A stretch of 64,000 bases of DNA from Tuctoria greenei (lineage: Eukaryota; Streptophyta; Magnoliopsida; Poales; Poaceae), in NCBI GenBank assembly GCA_036927565.1, contig JAYESD010000004.1, positions 164,459,697-164,523,696 of the forward strand. Direction: 5' to 3'. The notes under the pieces were generated by a model. The model was not told the DNA's origin and did no database searches. It saw only the letters and a program-made list of their open reading frames with translations. The position numbers and the translations under genes are program-made. Below, one piece after another: positions 44,932-56,600 of this stretch; position 1 is the stretch's first letter, and every line of letters starts with the position of its first letter.

Positions 44932-46508
44932 TGAAAATTGCCTAGAGAGGGGTGAATAGGCAATAATACCTGAAATCACTTAATCAAATAAGATCAAATT
45001 CATGTGGCCGGACTAGTCTGCACAGGGCCAGACTAGTCTGCTCAGTACAGGGTGGAAACCCTAAAACTTGATTTCTACAAGTTATTTGCGGAATTAAAGT
45101 TCACCAAAGAGATAATGATCAAAGTGATAATTAAACTTGATTTCTACTTGTAAATCTCAGATTGTGAAGTTTAAACACTTAGATTGCAAGTTTACAATAA
45201 TGATCAAAGTGTAGGACAATAAGATCAAAGTGAACCCTAATAGCAATACTAGTGATCACGAAAAGCGAAAAACAAGTGAAACGAGATTTATCCCGTGGTT
45301 CAGCTGCACGAAGAAGCCTACCTCCATGTTGAGAAGTCCACACAAGGACCGGGTCTCACTTGACCCTTCTCTCACCAAGCCACCATGATGGCCGGCTTGG
45401 TTTCCACTATATTAATGGGTAATCACCAAGTTTGATGGGGCTCCTCACAACTTGAGGCTCCCACAAATTAATACAATGAGGAACACACGAAGTTCAACTC
45501 ACACAAGCCACAAAACACAACACAATGTGCAATAGATCTAACCGAGAGCCAAAGCGCGATGATCTTCCTTTACTCTCCTCCCCAAACCCTAATATCTTCA
45601 AGATTTGCTCTCAAGGGGTTAGTAGGACGAGTAGAAGGCTTTGGAAGGCTCTAGGATGCTTGTGGCGGCGCTAGGGTTCAAGACTTATTCAAATGAGCCT
45701 GGGGGTCCCTTTTTATAGGGGTCCCGAGCCCCTACTGCTGACCTCAGCAGAGGGGCGGACTAGTACAGCCCTATGGGACCACTGACCTCTGGTCAGTTCC
45801 CGACAACTGCCACACTGAGCAACGATCGTCATGCTACGCGCCAAATTTCCAAAATCAAACAGTCACTAGGCAACGGACTAGTCTGGTCCAAAATGGACTA
45901 GTCCAAAGTAGGACAAAAATGTTTGGTCCGTCCCAAAACAGATTCTTCTGGGTTGGCCCAGACTAGTCCGGCCATAAGGGCGGACTAGTCCGGCCCCCTA
46001 GGGTTTCTCTCGGTTAATCTCACTAAGTCTCAAATGGACAAGTCCGTACCCAAACGGACAAGTCCGAACTACTCCAGAGAGCTTTGGTCCGTCCAAAAAT
46101 GGACAAGTCCGTACTTCTCGAACTTAGCTCCAAATTCACTCAGATTCACTCCAGAGACGTTTGGTCCGTCTCAAAACGGATTTGTCTAACATGGCCGGAC
46201 TAGTCCGGCCCTGAGGCCCGAACAAGTCCGGCCTCCTAGGGTTTTTCTCATTTTAGGCTTCTCACTTAGGTTTTTCTCTAAACCACCACTTTGAGCCCCT
46301 TGATATGATCTCAATGCACATGATACATCCACCCTTTCACATGACACGGCTCATATGAGCTCAATACCATAGAAAGCTTTTTCCTTTTTGAGGGTTTTCA
46401 TCTGATTTCAATCCTTGTATCTGTGCTTAAGATCAACTTAGCTTGTTAGCCTCTTAATTGTCGTCATCAATCATCCGAAACACACGGTGATGCCTAGATG
46501 CACTTTCA
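44932..46508 (-). repeat. 5' LTR of copia-3
   Basis: 1577 bp; same ends as the 3' LTR. The TATA box (plus-strand TTTTTATA at 45710-45717) is preserved. Relative to the 3' LTR it has lost a segment between two palindromes near 45765 and a block near 46373. Confidence 0.93.
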
Positions 46509-49500
46509 TCATGCTAGTGAGTCAGACAAAAACGAGAATGAAGATCGGATGGATGAGATGATGGCAGATGTTGGTTGAGAGTACGAAGAGCAGTCACTAC
46601 TAGAGTAGGTGAACAAGTTTTACAGGCTTCTTACCACCGCGGATGAAGAAGTGTATGAGAGAACCAATCTGACTGTCCTGCAGGCAGTCACACGACTTAT
46701 GGGGATGAAGCCTGTGTACAATTTTGCAAACAATTGCTACAATGGTATCCTGAAGTTGATCAATGATCTCCTTCCGTCAAAACATAAGATGTCGGAAGAC
46801 ATATATCACTCAAAGAAGATTTTGGAAGGTCTGGGCATGAGTTATGAGAAAATTGATGCGTACGAGAATAATTGCATGCTGTTTTGGAAGGAACACGGGA
46901 AAGATACTCATTGCATGTATTGCAAAGCATCTAGACATGTGAAGGTTTTGAATGATGATGGAGAGGAAATAAGTACAAAGTGGTCAAACAGCTTCGGTAC
47001 ATTCCTATCATGTCTAGGCTTAAACGGTTGTTTCTTTCTCAAGAAACAGCGAAGCAGATGAGGTGGCATTCAGAAGGGATACGTGAGAGCGATGAAAAAG
47101 ATATTATGGTGCATCCTTCAAATGGCGTGGCATGGCAAGCTTTAGAACATTTCGATCCGGAGTTTGGTAGAGATCCAAGAAATGTTCGTCTTGGATTGTC
47201 AATAGATGGTTTCACTCCTTTAAGCACATGTAACAATCCATACTCTTGTTGGACTGTTTTTATCATGCCTTACAATCTCCCTCCCAACACGTGCATGAAA
47301 AAGGATACATATTCCTCATGGCAATCATTCCCGGTCCTAAACATCCTGGGACGAAAAATAATATGTTTATGCAACCATTGATTGAGGAGTTTAAAGAGTT
47401 ATGGCAAGGTGTAAAGGCATACAGTAGCCATCTGAAATGTGAATTTACTTTACGTGTCGCGTATCTATGGTCTATACATGATTTGTTGGCATATGGGATT
47501 TGGGCTGGTTGGTGTGTCCATGGAAAACTGTGTTGCCCCATATGTATGGCTGACACCAATGCCTTCACGTTGAAGTATGGAAGAAAAGTCAGCTCCTTTG
47601 ATTGCCATCGACAATTCCTTCCTTCAAATCACCCTTTCAGGAGTGATACACGATCATTCTGAAAAGGCAAAAGTGTTACGGAAGGACCCCCTCGTCGATT
47701 GACAAGCGAACAAAAAATGACATGGCATGCAAAGCTAAAAGAGTTTGCGAAAGGTGGTTTCGAAGTGTATGGTACAGAGCACAACTGGACTCATATTTGT
47801 TTTCTTTGGGAGCTACCGTATGCAAAGGCGTTGCTTTTACCATACAACATAGATTTGATGCACCAGGAGCTTAATGTCACTAAAAGCATCATAAGCATGT
47901 GTTTTGATTTTATTGGTCAAAGCAAAGATAATTTGAGTGCGAGAAAAGACTTAGCTAATATTTGCGATCGTCCTGGGCTTGAGGTTATAAAAAATGCAAG
48001 CGCAAAAGAAAGTAGGCCACGAGCTCCATACTGTGTTAGACCAAAAGAAAGAAACCAAATACTTGGTTGAAAACACTAATGTTTCCAGACCGCTATACAG
48101 CAAACATAAAATGATGTGTTAATCTCAACACTGGTAAACCGAATGAGTTGAAGAACCATGATTACCACATTATCATGGAGAGACTTATACTGATAATGTT
48201 TTGTGGCTACTTCAAACCTGATTTGTGGAAGATGTTTGCTGAACTTAGCTACTTTTATAGACATATTTGTGCTAAGGAAGTGTCAAAAAGTATGATGCGG
48301 CTGTGGAAGAAAGAAATTGTTGTGCTTGTATGTAAGATGGAAAAAGTGTTCCTGCCTGGAATTATGAATGTTATGCAGCATTTGCTAGTGCATGTACCTT
48401 ATGAAGAATTGGTAGTAGGTCCTGCACAATTCAGGTGGATGTATAGCCAAGAAAGGGAACTGAAGAAACTTAGAGCTACAGTGCGCAAAAAGGCAAGAGT
48501 TGAGGGTCGCATTGCAGAAGCATTTGCAGCTAAAGAGATACTAACTTCTCTAGCAAATATTTTTCACGTTCCAACAATGTGAATGCATCTGTCATACGAT
48601 ATCATAATGTAGAAGAGCAATCTAAGAGTGAGCTTAAGATCTTTCAATGGAAGGGTAAAGGTATTGGGGCTGCTACTTCTCATTATATTTCGGTGCAAGA
48701 GAGGAACTACACCATGCTTTACATACTTTTCAACATGGAGGAGGTGTTACCATATTTTGAAATGTTTGACAAGTTGTTTTGGAAATCTTGATGAAGACCT
48801 ACACAAAGTCAATTGGATAAGATGCGTCAGCGTGGCATAAACGGTGGAAAAAGCTTTGTGGACTGGTTCCGTGAACATGTAATTTTCTATACGTTTTTTC
48901 CTTCAATCATAGTTCGCATATTTATCATAAGATGCTAACTTTGTTTATTTATGTAGTGTATGAAAGATGTCAACATCTTCGATGACTTGCGATAGATGTC
49001 GCATGGTCAATTGAGAGCAACAAAATTTTACAGATATGATATCAATGGATATCGTTTTCAGACGGCAAGTTTAGAAGCAAGTCATCCACTTGCTGCCACT
49101 ACAAACAATGGAGTAATGATAACTGCCACAGAGAGTAGGAAAAGTGACAGAATACTATGGTGTTCTTAAAAAAATAATAGAGTACACATTTGGCGGTGCA
49201 AAAACACTTCAACTTGTGATTTTCGACTGTGAATGGTTTGATCCAACATCGGGCACACGAGTTGATGATTTTAGAATGGTGGAGGTCAACCACAAGTCAC
49301 AATACACAGCCCATAACAACAATGTTGTACATGCGAATCAAGTGGTACAAGTGTACTATTTAAGTTATCCTCACCCAAGTTTGAAAAATTGGTGGGTTGT
49401 GTATACAGTTAACCCTGAAGTGCACCCTCATCGTTATGATCAGTATATAGAGATTCAGGAAGATGACGGTATTGTCTATCAAGATGAAGTCGAGGAAGTA

Positions 49501-49872
49501 GAAGATTTTATGATATCTTGTGGGACAGGACTCACAGAAATAGCTAGTGATACGCTAGAGTTGATGTCCGAAGAACAAGCTAGCCCTTTAAGAAAACGTG
49601 TTTGGCAATCACAAAGGGTTATGGAAAAGAAGAAAATGATTATGGAAGAAGAGGAGAGATTTGATGAAGAAGAAGAAGACATGGAAGAGAGTGAAGAGGA
49701 AGAGACGGAAGAAGAGATACGTGAATATCTTAATGCACGCGTGACAGAAGCAGATTTTGATGCTGATGATTTTTTATTTATTAGGCATTTTTTATATTTT
49801 ATTATTATTGTACACATTCTTTATTTATTATCTAATATTGTATACTAATCATTTCTATAAAAATGTGCGCAG

Positions 49873-52800
49873 ATGTTTAAGCTTTTGTCATGTTTGGGTA
49901 AGAAGAACAGCAAGAAGGGTAGTGGATCTTTGTCCTCCACTACCAGTTCTACTTCGGGGAAGACAGACCCGTTTTAGGTACTTGTTTTTTACATAAATTT
50001 TAATATCAAAATTAACTATTTGTTGTTTCTTACTTATTTACATACTTCTTTATTTATATTTTTAGTACACTACTTGCAGTGGGCAGAGGAAGAGGCAGTT
50101 TATGAGTTGTGTGGCACAGCCGACGCCGAGTGAACCTCCACGAGGTTCTAGTCCGACACAGGTGGCAGATCGTTGCCTCACGTACTAGGAGTTGTACAGG
50201 GAGGAACCAAACACTATCAGGAAGACGTCGGAGTAGGAAGGTGGCTCTAGAGGAGGCTCAGGACCAAGCTCAGGAGGAGGCTAAGATACTGTTGGGCGAT
50301 GGACCTCTTCTGATGGTGGTAATGAGGGGGATGATGAGGACGACGATGAAGAGGCTGAGGACCCCGAGCGAGATGCCAGGATTGCAAGAAGTGCAGAGCT
50401 AGAAGAGTTAGGATGCCTCGGTCGATGCCCCTTGAGGTAACATTTCTGATTAATTAATAAGTTCATTATACCTTTTCAATTAACTAATTTTATGTACCTT
50501 TTATGTACACGCTGTGAAGGCACCTTTTATGTGGTGTAAGTAAAAGCATGGACGAGCAGACGATTATAAAGCCGAAGGGTACTGGGTGTTGGGTCGAGCT
50601 TGGTTGGAGTGGCAAGGGGCATCGACGAGTTGTTAATACCGAGTTGGGAAATGTCATCCGGTTTTGCTATCCTGGGATGACTTTAGTGGATGGTCAAAGG
50701 ATTGCAGCGCATAATTGGGATCACTAAGCGCTTCAAGAGTATGTCGATTCGGGTACATGCCAGGATAGTGTTTGGGAGATCTTCTAGGTAAGTTTGTTTT
50801 GATTGTTTCAATTACATTGCATCTTACTTTACTTGACATTAATTGTTACTTGTATGTAGGGTATGTTTCGTTTGACGGAGGGTGTGATTCAAGAATATGC
50901 TTGTTTGGTTTTTCATAATGCAGCAAAAAGACATGTCAAGGACTCCTTCTCTAAGCCACAGATCAAAGCTGTGACCGTATACTACAAGACGGTGGTGTTC
51001 CAGCCCATGACAAACAAGGAAGCAGCCAAAATTCACCTAACCAGGGAGGAGTACTTGCAGAGCCATGTGGACTGGATTTGTGTGAATATGGAGGGTTGGG
51101 AGTGGTTATGAAGGTATTGGGGCTCAGCTGAGTTCAGAAATATTTCTGATAGACACCGAAAAAACTGGAAGAGCAAGCCAGGAAAGCACTTCTTCGGGCC
51201 GGATGTTACATGCAGATGGAACAAAGGATGGTATAAATTCTTAAATTCATACTTAGATTGCTTCAACTAATTGTATTGATTAAATTGTTGAATTTTGTTA
51301 TTGTAGACAGCTGAAACTAGTACGCCTCCTACGTTTTTGATGTTTATCTTAAGGGGCACAAAGGTCTCGACCCAAATCACCCAGAGGTGTTGTGTGACAT
51401 GGCATCAACGCAGAAATTGGTACGTATATTGATTGTTTGTTGACTTTATCCATCAAATCAATTTATCTTGTATTACATTAATCCATCAACTAGATGTATC
51501 ACAACAAAAGTTTGTTGAGTGTTTTAAGAACAATCATGGACCAAATTCAGACTATCTAAGAGAGTTGTTGGATGTGGGTGCAGCGTACGATGCCAGCGGA
51601 GGTCTACCCCATCGGAGGTATGTGTAAAGATAATGATGATTTCTATGTTAATGAATGTCGATTCATCACACTTGTATTTCTTTGTAGACTTGGGTTGGAT
51701 GACAGGTATGTAGAGCATGAGGCTTATGCTAGACGACGGCCGTCCAATGTTAGCGGTAGTCGATTTCAATCTACTACAGAGGCCGATGAATTACGAGAAG
51801 AATTGAGACGCACCAAGCAGGATATGCAGATGTAGTGGCAACAATAACAGCAACAGACACAAATATTGCAACAACAAATGCATTATTTGTATATGCTCAG
51901 GTAACATGTAATTTTCTCATTTTAAAATTTTAGTCAATTTAATAATGTTTCTATTCAAGATATCACAACTAATTTACTTGATACAGTTCATGGGTCAAGG
52001 TAACTCCAGTTCTCAGTTTGGTCCACTGCAGTAATCTTACGTCGACATGATGCCTCGTCCAATGCAGCTAGCACAACACATTGGCTACTCCTCACATTAA
52101 AATTGCTTATCTTATTGACTCGGGTTATATATTGCAATATCGTAACCATTTGTGTTGCAGGATTCCGATAGTGGTCAACTATGTGTTCCACAACCTTACG
52201 GATTCATGTCCCTGTTGGCTTCTGAATTGCAGCAAAATTATCCAAGTAATCTGTAATTTTTGCATTTGACCAATTTATTCGATTTCAAATGATTCTAATT
52301 AGGATTTCACAACTTGATGCAGTTTTCCCACTGATGCCTTTCCCTCCGGTGTAGACTCACCCATCACAAGTTGGAGACACAGTGGTATGCATGACTTGTA
52401 TACTTGTTACAATACTTTCATTATAACAACGCATATTAATTAGCACGATATTAAAAAGGGAAGGGAAAGACTGAGCAGAGAGATGAAGTGAAAGAGGGAA
52501 CAAGTGAGAGAGCGAGAGAGGAGGAGATAGATAGAGAGGGAGAGGAAGACATAGAGAGAGAGGGAGAGATAGAGAGAGAGAAAAGAAGAGATAGATAGAG
52601 AGGGAGAGGAAGACATAGAGAGTGAGAGATAGATAGAGAGAAAAGAAGAGATTCATAGAGAGGCAGCTAGAGAGGAAGAGATAGAGGGAGAGGGGAAGAG
52701 ATAGAGAGAGAGTGGGAGAGCGAGTGAGGGCGAGGGAGAGAAAGGAAGAGTGAGAGGAAATGAGAGAGCATTGATAAGTTTTAGTCAAAGCCGACATGTT

Positions 52801-53003
52801 TCTCTTTTATTAAGTTATGTTATTAAGTTAGTCGGAGTCAACATGTTACCTTATTAAGTTTCTGTTTTATTTGTTCATTGTAGGGTTCCCTTCATGGAAC
52901 ACTTGAAGGTTGCGGAGTTTTCCTTAGCATCAACGACGCAGGAGCGGGTGGGGGAGAAGGGAGTGCAGGACGTGCGAGTGGAGGCTCCCACAATGACATT
53001 TGA
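49873..53003 (+). pseudogene. CACTA-2 second gene (TNPA-like / plant Ptta-En/Spm family)
   Basis: Exon 1 probably starts with the ATG at 49873 (basic, Ser-rich N-terminus) after a GCGCAG acceptor-like site. Further exons by homology to CACTA-1 lie at about 50085-50437, 50515-50789, 50861-51231, 51307-51420, 51500-51618, 51688-51900 and 52884-53003. The 50861-51231 exon carries the Transposase_24-like region (VDWICVNMEGWEWL...NWKSKPGKH). The last exon ends in a Gly/Ser-rich tail, as in CACTA-1. Stops at about 50725, 50786, 51109 and 51833 and a changed splice acceptor near 50510 show decay. Its role would be binding of the subterminal repeats. Confidence 0.72.
52458..52775 (+). repeat. Long (GA)-rich purine tract in a CACTA-2 intron
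   Basis: Roughly 300 bases almost all A and G on the plus strand (GAGAGAGGGAGAGATAGA-type units with local tandem duplications). The minus-strand Leu/Ser-rich ORF over it is a composition artefact. CACTA-1 has no such tract at the matching place (31346-31542), so it expanded in this copy. Confidence 0.9.
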
Positions 53004-53179
53004 ATTTCGTTTACTCATTTTCATACTGTTGTGCTTGTGTTTGAAACATTTGAAAACTTGTCTATGTTGCTATGTTTGAAATGTTTGTGAATGCAAATTA
53101 CTGATATGGCTGTATAATACTGTTGTGATGGCTGTGTAAAATGGAGGCTCCCCAGCCTGGGAGGGAGAGGAAATAGGCT

Positions 53180-53647
53180 GTTTTAAATAAATGATATGTG
53201 CATCGGTTTGGGCTATACCGACGCTCATAGTCGCCCTCAGTACGCTGCCCACGTGGAAAAGTAAATACGTCGGTCTCCCTCTACCCGGCACACTTAAATG
53301 GAGTAAGAGTGTCGGTTTATAAGGAATTGACGCTCAAAGACGCGCTCGGTACGCTGGCCACGTGTCACAGTAAGTGCGTCAGTGTTAGCCGAATCGACGC
53401 TCTTACTCCATTTATGTGTGTTGGTTCTGCTGGCCGACACATTTACTCCTAAGGGTGTCGGGTCCCCGAAATCGACGCCCATAACACTTAAATGCGTCGG
53501 CCCCGATGCACTTACTTGTTAAAGGCGTCTGAAATATTTCGTCGGCTAAGAGCGTCGGTTGATCGACGCTTTTAGCTTATGGGTGTCGATTTCCATACAC
53601 AACCGCCACTCATATGGCCGACACCATAATGACGAATTCTTGTAGTG
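53180..53647 (+). repeat. CACTA-2 right subterminal and terminal repeats
   Basis: GTGTCGG, GCGTCGG and CCGACAC/CGACGC words recur in both orientations, about 15 in all, ending with the inverted terminal repeat AATTCTTGTAGTG at 53647. A duplicated sub-block (GCTGCCCACGTG / GCTGGCCACGTG, about 53241 and 53353) is visible. Confidence 0.85.
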
Positions 53648-53650
53648 TAA

Positions 53651-53807
53651 ACATCGTTGAACCAATGTTGGATCCAAGAACTAACATATTCATATTAACA
53701 TAATCATAATATTACCTAATTAAACCATAGTGGTGGTGTATGATGTTTATGATAACATGACAATGACATTATGTCTAGATCATAACAACATTTACACCCT
53801 AGCACAT
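53651..53807 (-). repeat. G0 5' LTR, segment 2
   Basis: It is the reverse complement of 59580-59730 in the plus-strand relative, continuing segment 1 across CACTA-2. It is cut at 53807 by the solo LTR; CACAT at 53803-53807 is the left TSD copy. Confidence 0.85.
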
Positions 53808-55044
53808 TGTTGACCGCCCTTAAGTGTCATATTTAGACCGTCAATTCACCTCATAATTTGCATAAAAGGGAAACACAACATAGTGGTAGGGTTAAAAACT
53901 AACCAATTCCACAAGTGTTGGTGTTTATTTGTATGCAGGTGAATTCAGACCCAATGTACCAAGACATGCAGGGAGTAATCCATAAAATTAGATTTCGATG
54001 AATCAGGCGACGCCATGTGTTATCACATGGATCAAATGGCCAACAAACAGAAGTATTCGAGGCCATCCAACGGTGTAGCACCCATATCAGTCAATGTGAC
54101 CCACCTAGAAGTCACTCTGAGGAAGAACACAAGAAATGGTCGACTTTTCTGTTCGGCCGACTACGGGGTTCGGCCGAACCCTTCATGGCGCCAAACTCGG
54201 TCAGCTTCCACGTGTCGACTCTCTATGATGCCCTAATCACGATGAATATTGATTCACACACATTTTTTTGTGGGAATTGACCCTTCTCCCCCCCCCCCAT
54301 AAAAATAGAACCCCGCACCTCACTTCACACACACACACACCAAAAGTTGAGAATAGAATACCACTTCTGAGGTTTAGAGTAGTCCTAGAGGCTGCCAAGT
54401 AGAAGGAGAGTGTGGTGAGAGTTTAGGAGAAGGAGGCTTGGGTTTGTCAAGTCCCTTTTCTACACTTGTATCCCTACATAGGTGTACTCAAATCAAGTAA
54501 GCCCTTTGTGAATTCAATTCAAGTTTGATTCTCAATTCATAGTAGTTTGCACAAGTAGTTACTTGTGGGTTCATTGCCTTAATTTATTAGAGGCTCTAAT
54601 TGTAGCTTTATGTTCGAAACAACTAGAGTTGTGATTTAGAACGTAAGCATGGTGCTTAGGTTCAAAATCACCAGTGAATATCTTGTAGACCCACATATTG
54701 AAGAGGTAGGTAGTAGGTGGTGATAGCCCTACCTGTCCTTAGTAATCCTCCACATTCGGCTATGCCATAGGCTCCTCGCGGGAGTCGTCATAGTGTTGCT
54801 AGGGGTAAAACCGTGCTCGAAGCAAGCAGCTACCACAAATTCTTTTGAATCAAAATCAATACTTTGAATTCCTCTCTCTTCCTTGCCTACCAAAAAACAT
54901 TGTGTCCTTGGGTGATTTAGTTCGTAAGATTACATACACGTTCCTTGGATTCGATACCCTTGGAATACTCTCTTAAGGGGAAGTGCTACACGACAGTTTC
55001 CGTGCGCTTACGGATTTTTATCTGGGACGTAAGAAACGTCAACA
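53808..55044 (+). mobile_element. Solo LTR of a G0-related gypsy family
   Basis: 1237 bp, starting TGTTGACCG and ending CGTCAACA, with TSD CACAT at 53803-53807 and 55045-55049. It shares its first bases, a TCCTCCACATTC.GCTATG block (about 54745) and the promoter part with the G0 LTR, so it is a sister family. It includes a run of 13 C (about 54288), a TATA-like CATAAAAATA (54298) and a CA run (54325-54340). No internal region remains, consistent with LTR-LTR recombination. Confidence 0.88.
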
Positions 55045-55777
55045 CACATACATGGACTCCACAACCAAACAATGAACGCTTTATCCAAGTATATTCATAA
55101 GTAAAGACTAATAATATTAATATAAAGCATAAAGTTACAAATACAAGAAAAGATACATGAGTCATATCTTTCCCAATTTGGACTTGGGACTAGAGGCTCC
55201 TCTCTACAGCCTAACCTCCACTATGGACTAAGAAAAGTAGTTTATACAATAGAATGATGCTCAAGTAGTGTGTGTTGAAGTGAGGAGTAGGGAGTCCTAT
55301 TTATAGCTGAAGAATGGTTGGTTCCCGCCACCAAGAGTGTCCGATTTAGTCTTCATCGTTATCAGGTCACCACAGGGAGTCGACACGTGGAAGTTGACCG
55401 CGTTTGACGCCAGGAAGAGGTCGGCTGAACAGGTGGTCTTTGCGCCACTCTGCTTGTGCTTCCTCGGCGTGACTTCCAGCTGAGTCCTATTGACTTATAT
55501 GGGTGATACACCGTTTGATCTCCTCGAATACATTTGTTTGTGGGCCATTTGATCCATGTAATGCCACATGTAGTCGCCTGATTGGTTGGGATGGTACTTT
55601 TTAGGATTGCTTCCCCTCTTTCACCCCAATTCCTGCTTAAAAAAGCCTGCATGCACTCTTTTCCTAGGAAAAGTGGAAATAGGTTAAGTAGAAAGGTGAT
55701 GTTTGCAAGAAATGATACATCATTCACATAATTGAGTTATATTGATGGGTGAAATTGGCATATAACAGCCGCCAACA
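55045..55777 (-). repeat. G0 5' LTR, segment 3 (LTR 5' end and promoter)
   Basis: It is the reverse complement of the plus-strand LTR at 58828-59575. The minus-strand start TGTTGGCGGC is at 55777. A minus-strand TATA box CTATAAATAG lies at 55297-55306. With segments 1 and 2 this gives an LTR of about 1.46 kb. Confidence 0.85.
55297..55306 (-). promoter_or_regulatory. TATA box of the G0 LTR
   Basis: CTATAAATAG on the minus strand, aligned with TATAAATA at 59310-59317 of the plus-strand relative. Confidence 0.55.
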
Positions 55778-56600
55778 CGCACCCGCACCCTCTCCTGCCA
55801 TGATCTGTGCCAGAGCCATCTGACGCTGAGATCGTCGGGGCGGCCAGAATCGTTCTGCTTCTGCTAGCGAAGGATCGGCCTTCTACCTTGCCCTTTAGAA
55901 GGCCCGACCACCCGTTGGAAGCACCCAGACGTGGTGTCGCAAGAGCAGCAAAAGCCGAGGCAACGGTGGAAAGGGCAAGGAGAAGGCAGGGGTGGGGAAG
56001 ACCGCTGCCTCCACCAGGGACGGCTAGGAGAATTCAGAGACAGCGAAGTTCGTCACCACCGTCACGAAAGGCAAGGAGAAAGTTGGGGCATCAAAGGCTG
56101 CCGCCACCAGGAAAGGTAAGGAGAAGGCAGGGTCGTCGATGAACACCGCTGAAACCGGAAAAAGAAAGGGGACAGCAAGGCGACAAGTGCCCTCATAATT
56201 TCCTTAGGCGAGGACTCTGAGGTGGAGTCCAACCTGGAGATTGTCCCCCACACACGGAAGAGGCCGGTGGGGCAGTACGTGAGGCACACCCCGAAGAGGG
56301 GGAAATCAAATGTCGAGGCGAACGTAGTACCTTTCGTTGCGCTGGGTGTTGGTGCCCTTGATCCCTTGCCTTGGTGTTGCTTTCCTCAACCGGAGTCTCT
56401 GGCGCATTGGAGTTGTCGCCACCGTCGAGTGACCAAGCGTCGCTAACCTAACTGGTGTCCCCGACCAGTGCGTTCGTTCATTCGACCCCTATCCCGCTGA
56501 TGACTTTCGTGTCTCCTCGAGGTCGGTAGCCTACTATCCACTCTAGGATTCCTTTTCGGCCCAGCTTGAGCCGTTCTATAGCCTTTATCGGTTCTATTTT
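55778..56600 (+). pseudogene. GC-rich degraded transposon ORF, N-terminal part
   Basis: Between two head-to-head LTRs. Short plus-strand frames rich in Arg, Ala, Lys and Pro (about 55807-56142 and 56222-56446) overlap and shift. No domain is recognisable on its own. The base composition matches 56600-58020, so it is probably the basic linker of the same decayed ORF. The coding call is uncertain. Confidence 0.35.

Larger units (their letters stand above)
34682..46508 (-). mobile_element. copia-3: SIRE/Maximus-type element with a third ORF
   Basis: It is full-length on the minus strand. TSD TCATG lies at 34677-34681 and 46509-46513. The 5' LTR is 44932-46508 (1577 bp) and the 3' LTR 34682-36302 (1621 bp), differing by several indels. 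Primer-binding site, gag, pol, an extra ORF in the env position and a polypurine tract follow in order. The palindrome GGACWWGTCC recurs throughout the LTRs and the pol-ORF3 spacer. Insertion destroyed exon 1 of the CACTA-2 transposase. Confidence 0.95.
34432..49848 (+). pseudogene. CACTA-2 TNP2-type transposase, split by copia-3
   Basis: Exon 1 starts at the ATG at 34432 and runs to 34681, encoding a Transpos_assoc-like domain (KCPCSRC, then HL..HGFIP). It resumes at 46509. The transposase_21 core (KMSEDIYHSKK..., WHSEG, NVRLGLSIDGF) lies at about 46787-47840, a DUF4218-like domain at about 48130-48480, and after a GT-AG intron (48879-48956) a DUF4216-like domain at about 49150-49430, followed by a long Glu-rich acidic tail. 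Numerous stops and frame changes occur, for example at 34585, 34645, 46576, 46605, 47660, 48068 and 48989 (approximate). Copia-3 breaks the coding exon. The product would cut and join element ends, but none can be made here. Confidence 0.88.
33464..53647 (+). mobile_element. CACTA-2: complete CACTA transposon with nested copia-3
   Basis: It begins CACTATAGAAAAC at 33464 and ends TTCTTGTAGTG at 53647, with imperfect terminal inverted repeats about 30 bp long sharing CACTA.A.GAA and GGTGTC. The TSD TAA lies at 33461-33463 and 53648-53650. Both ends carry GTGTCGG/CCGACAC subterminal repeats. It has a transposase (TNP2-type) gene and a second gene, both broken. Total 20.2 kb; about 8.4 kb without copia-3 (34682-46508). 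It lies in the G0 LTR. Confidence 0.93.

Noticed and set aside
52357..52797. Leu/Ser-rich 146-codon minus-strand ORF
   Set aside because: It is simply the reverse strand of the GA-rich purine tract.
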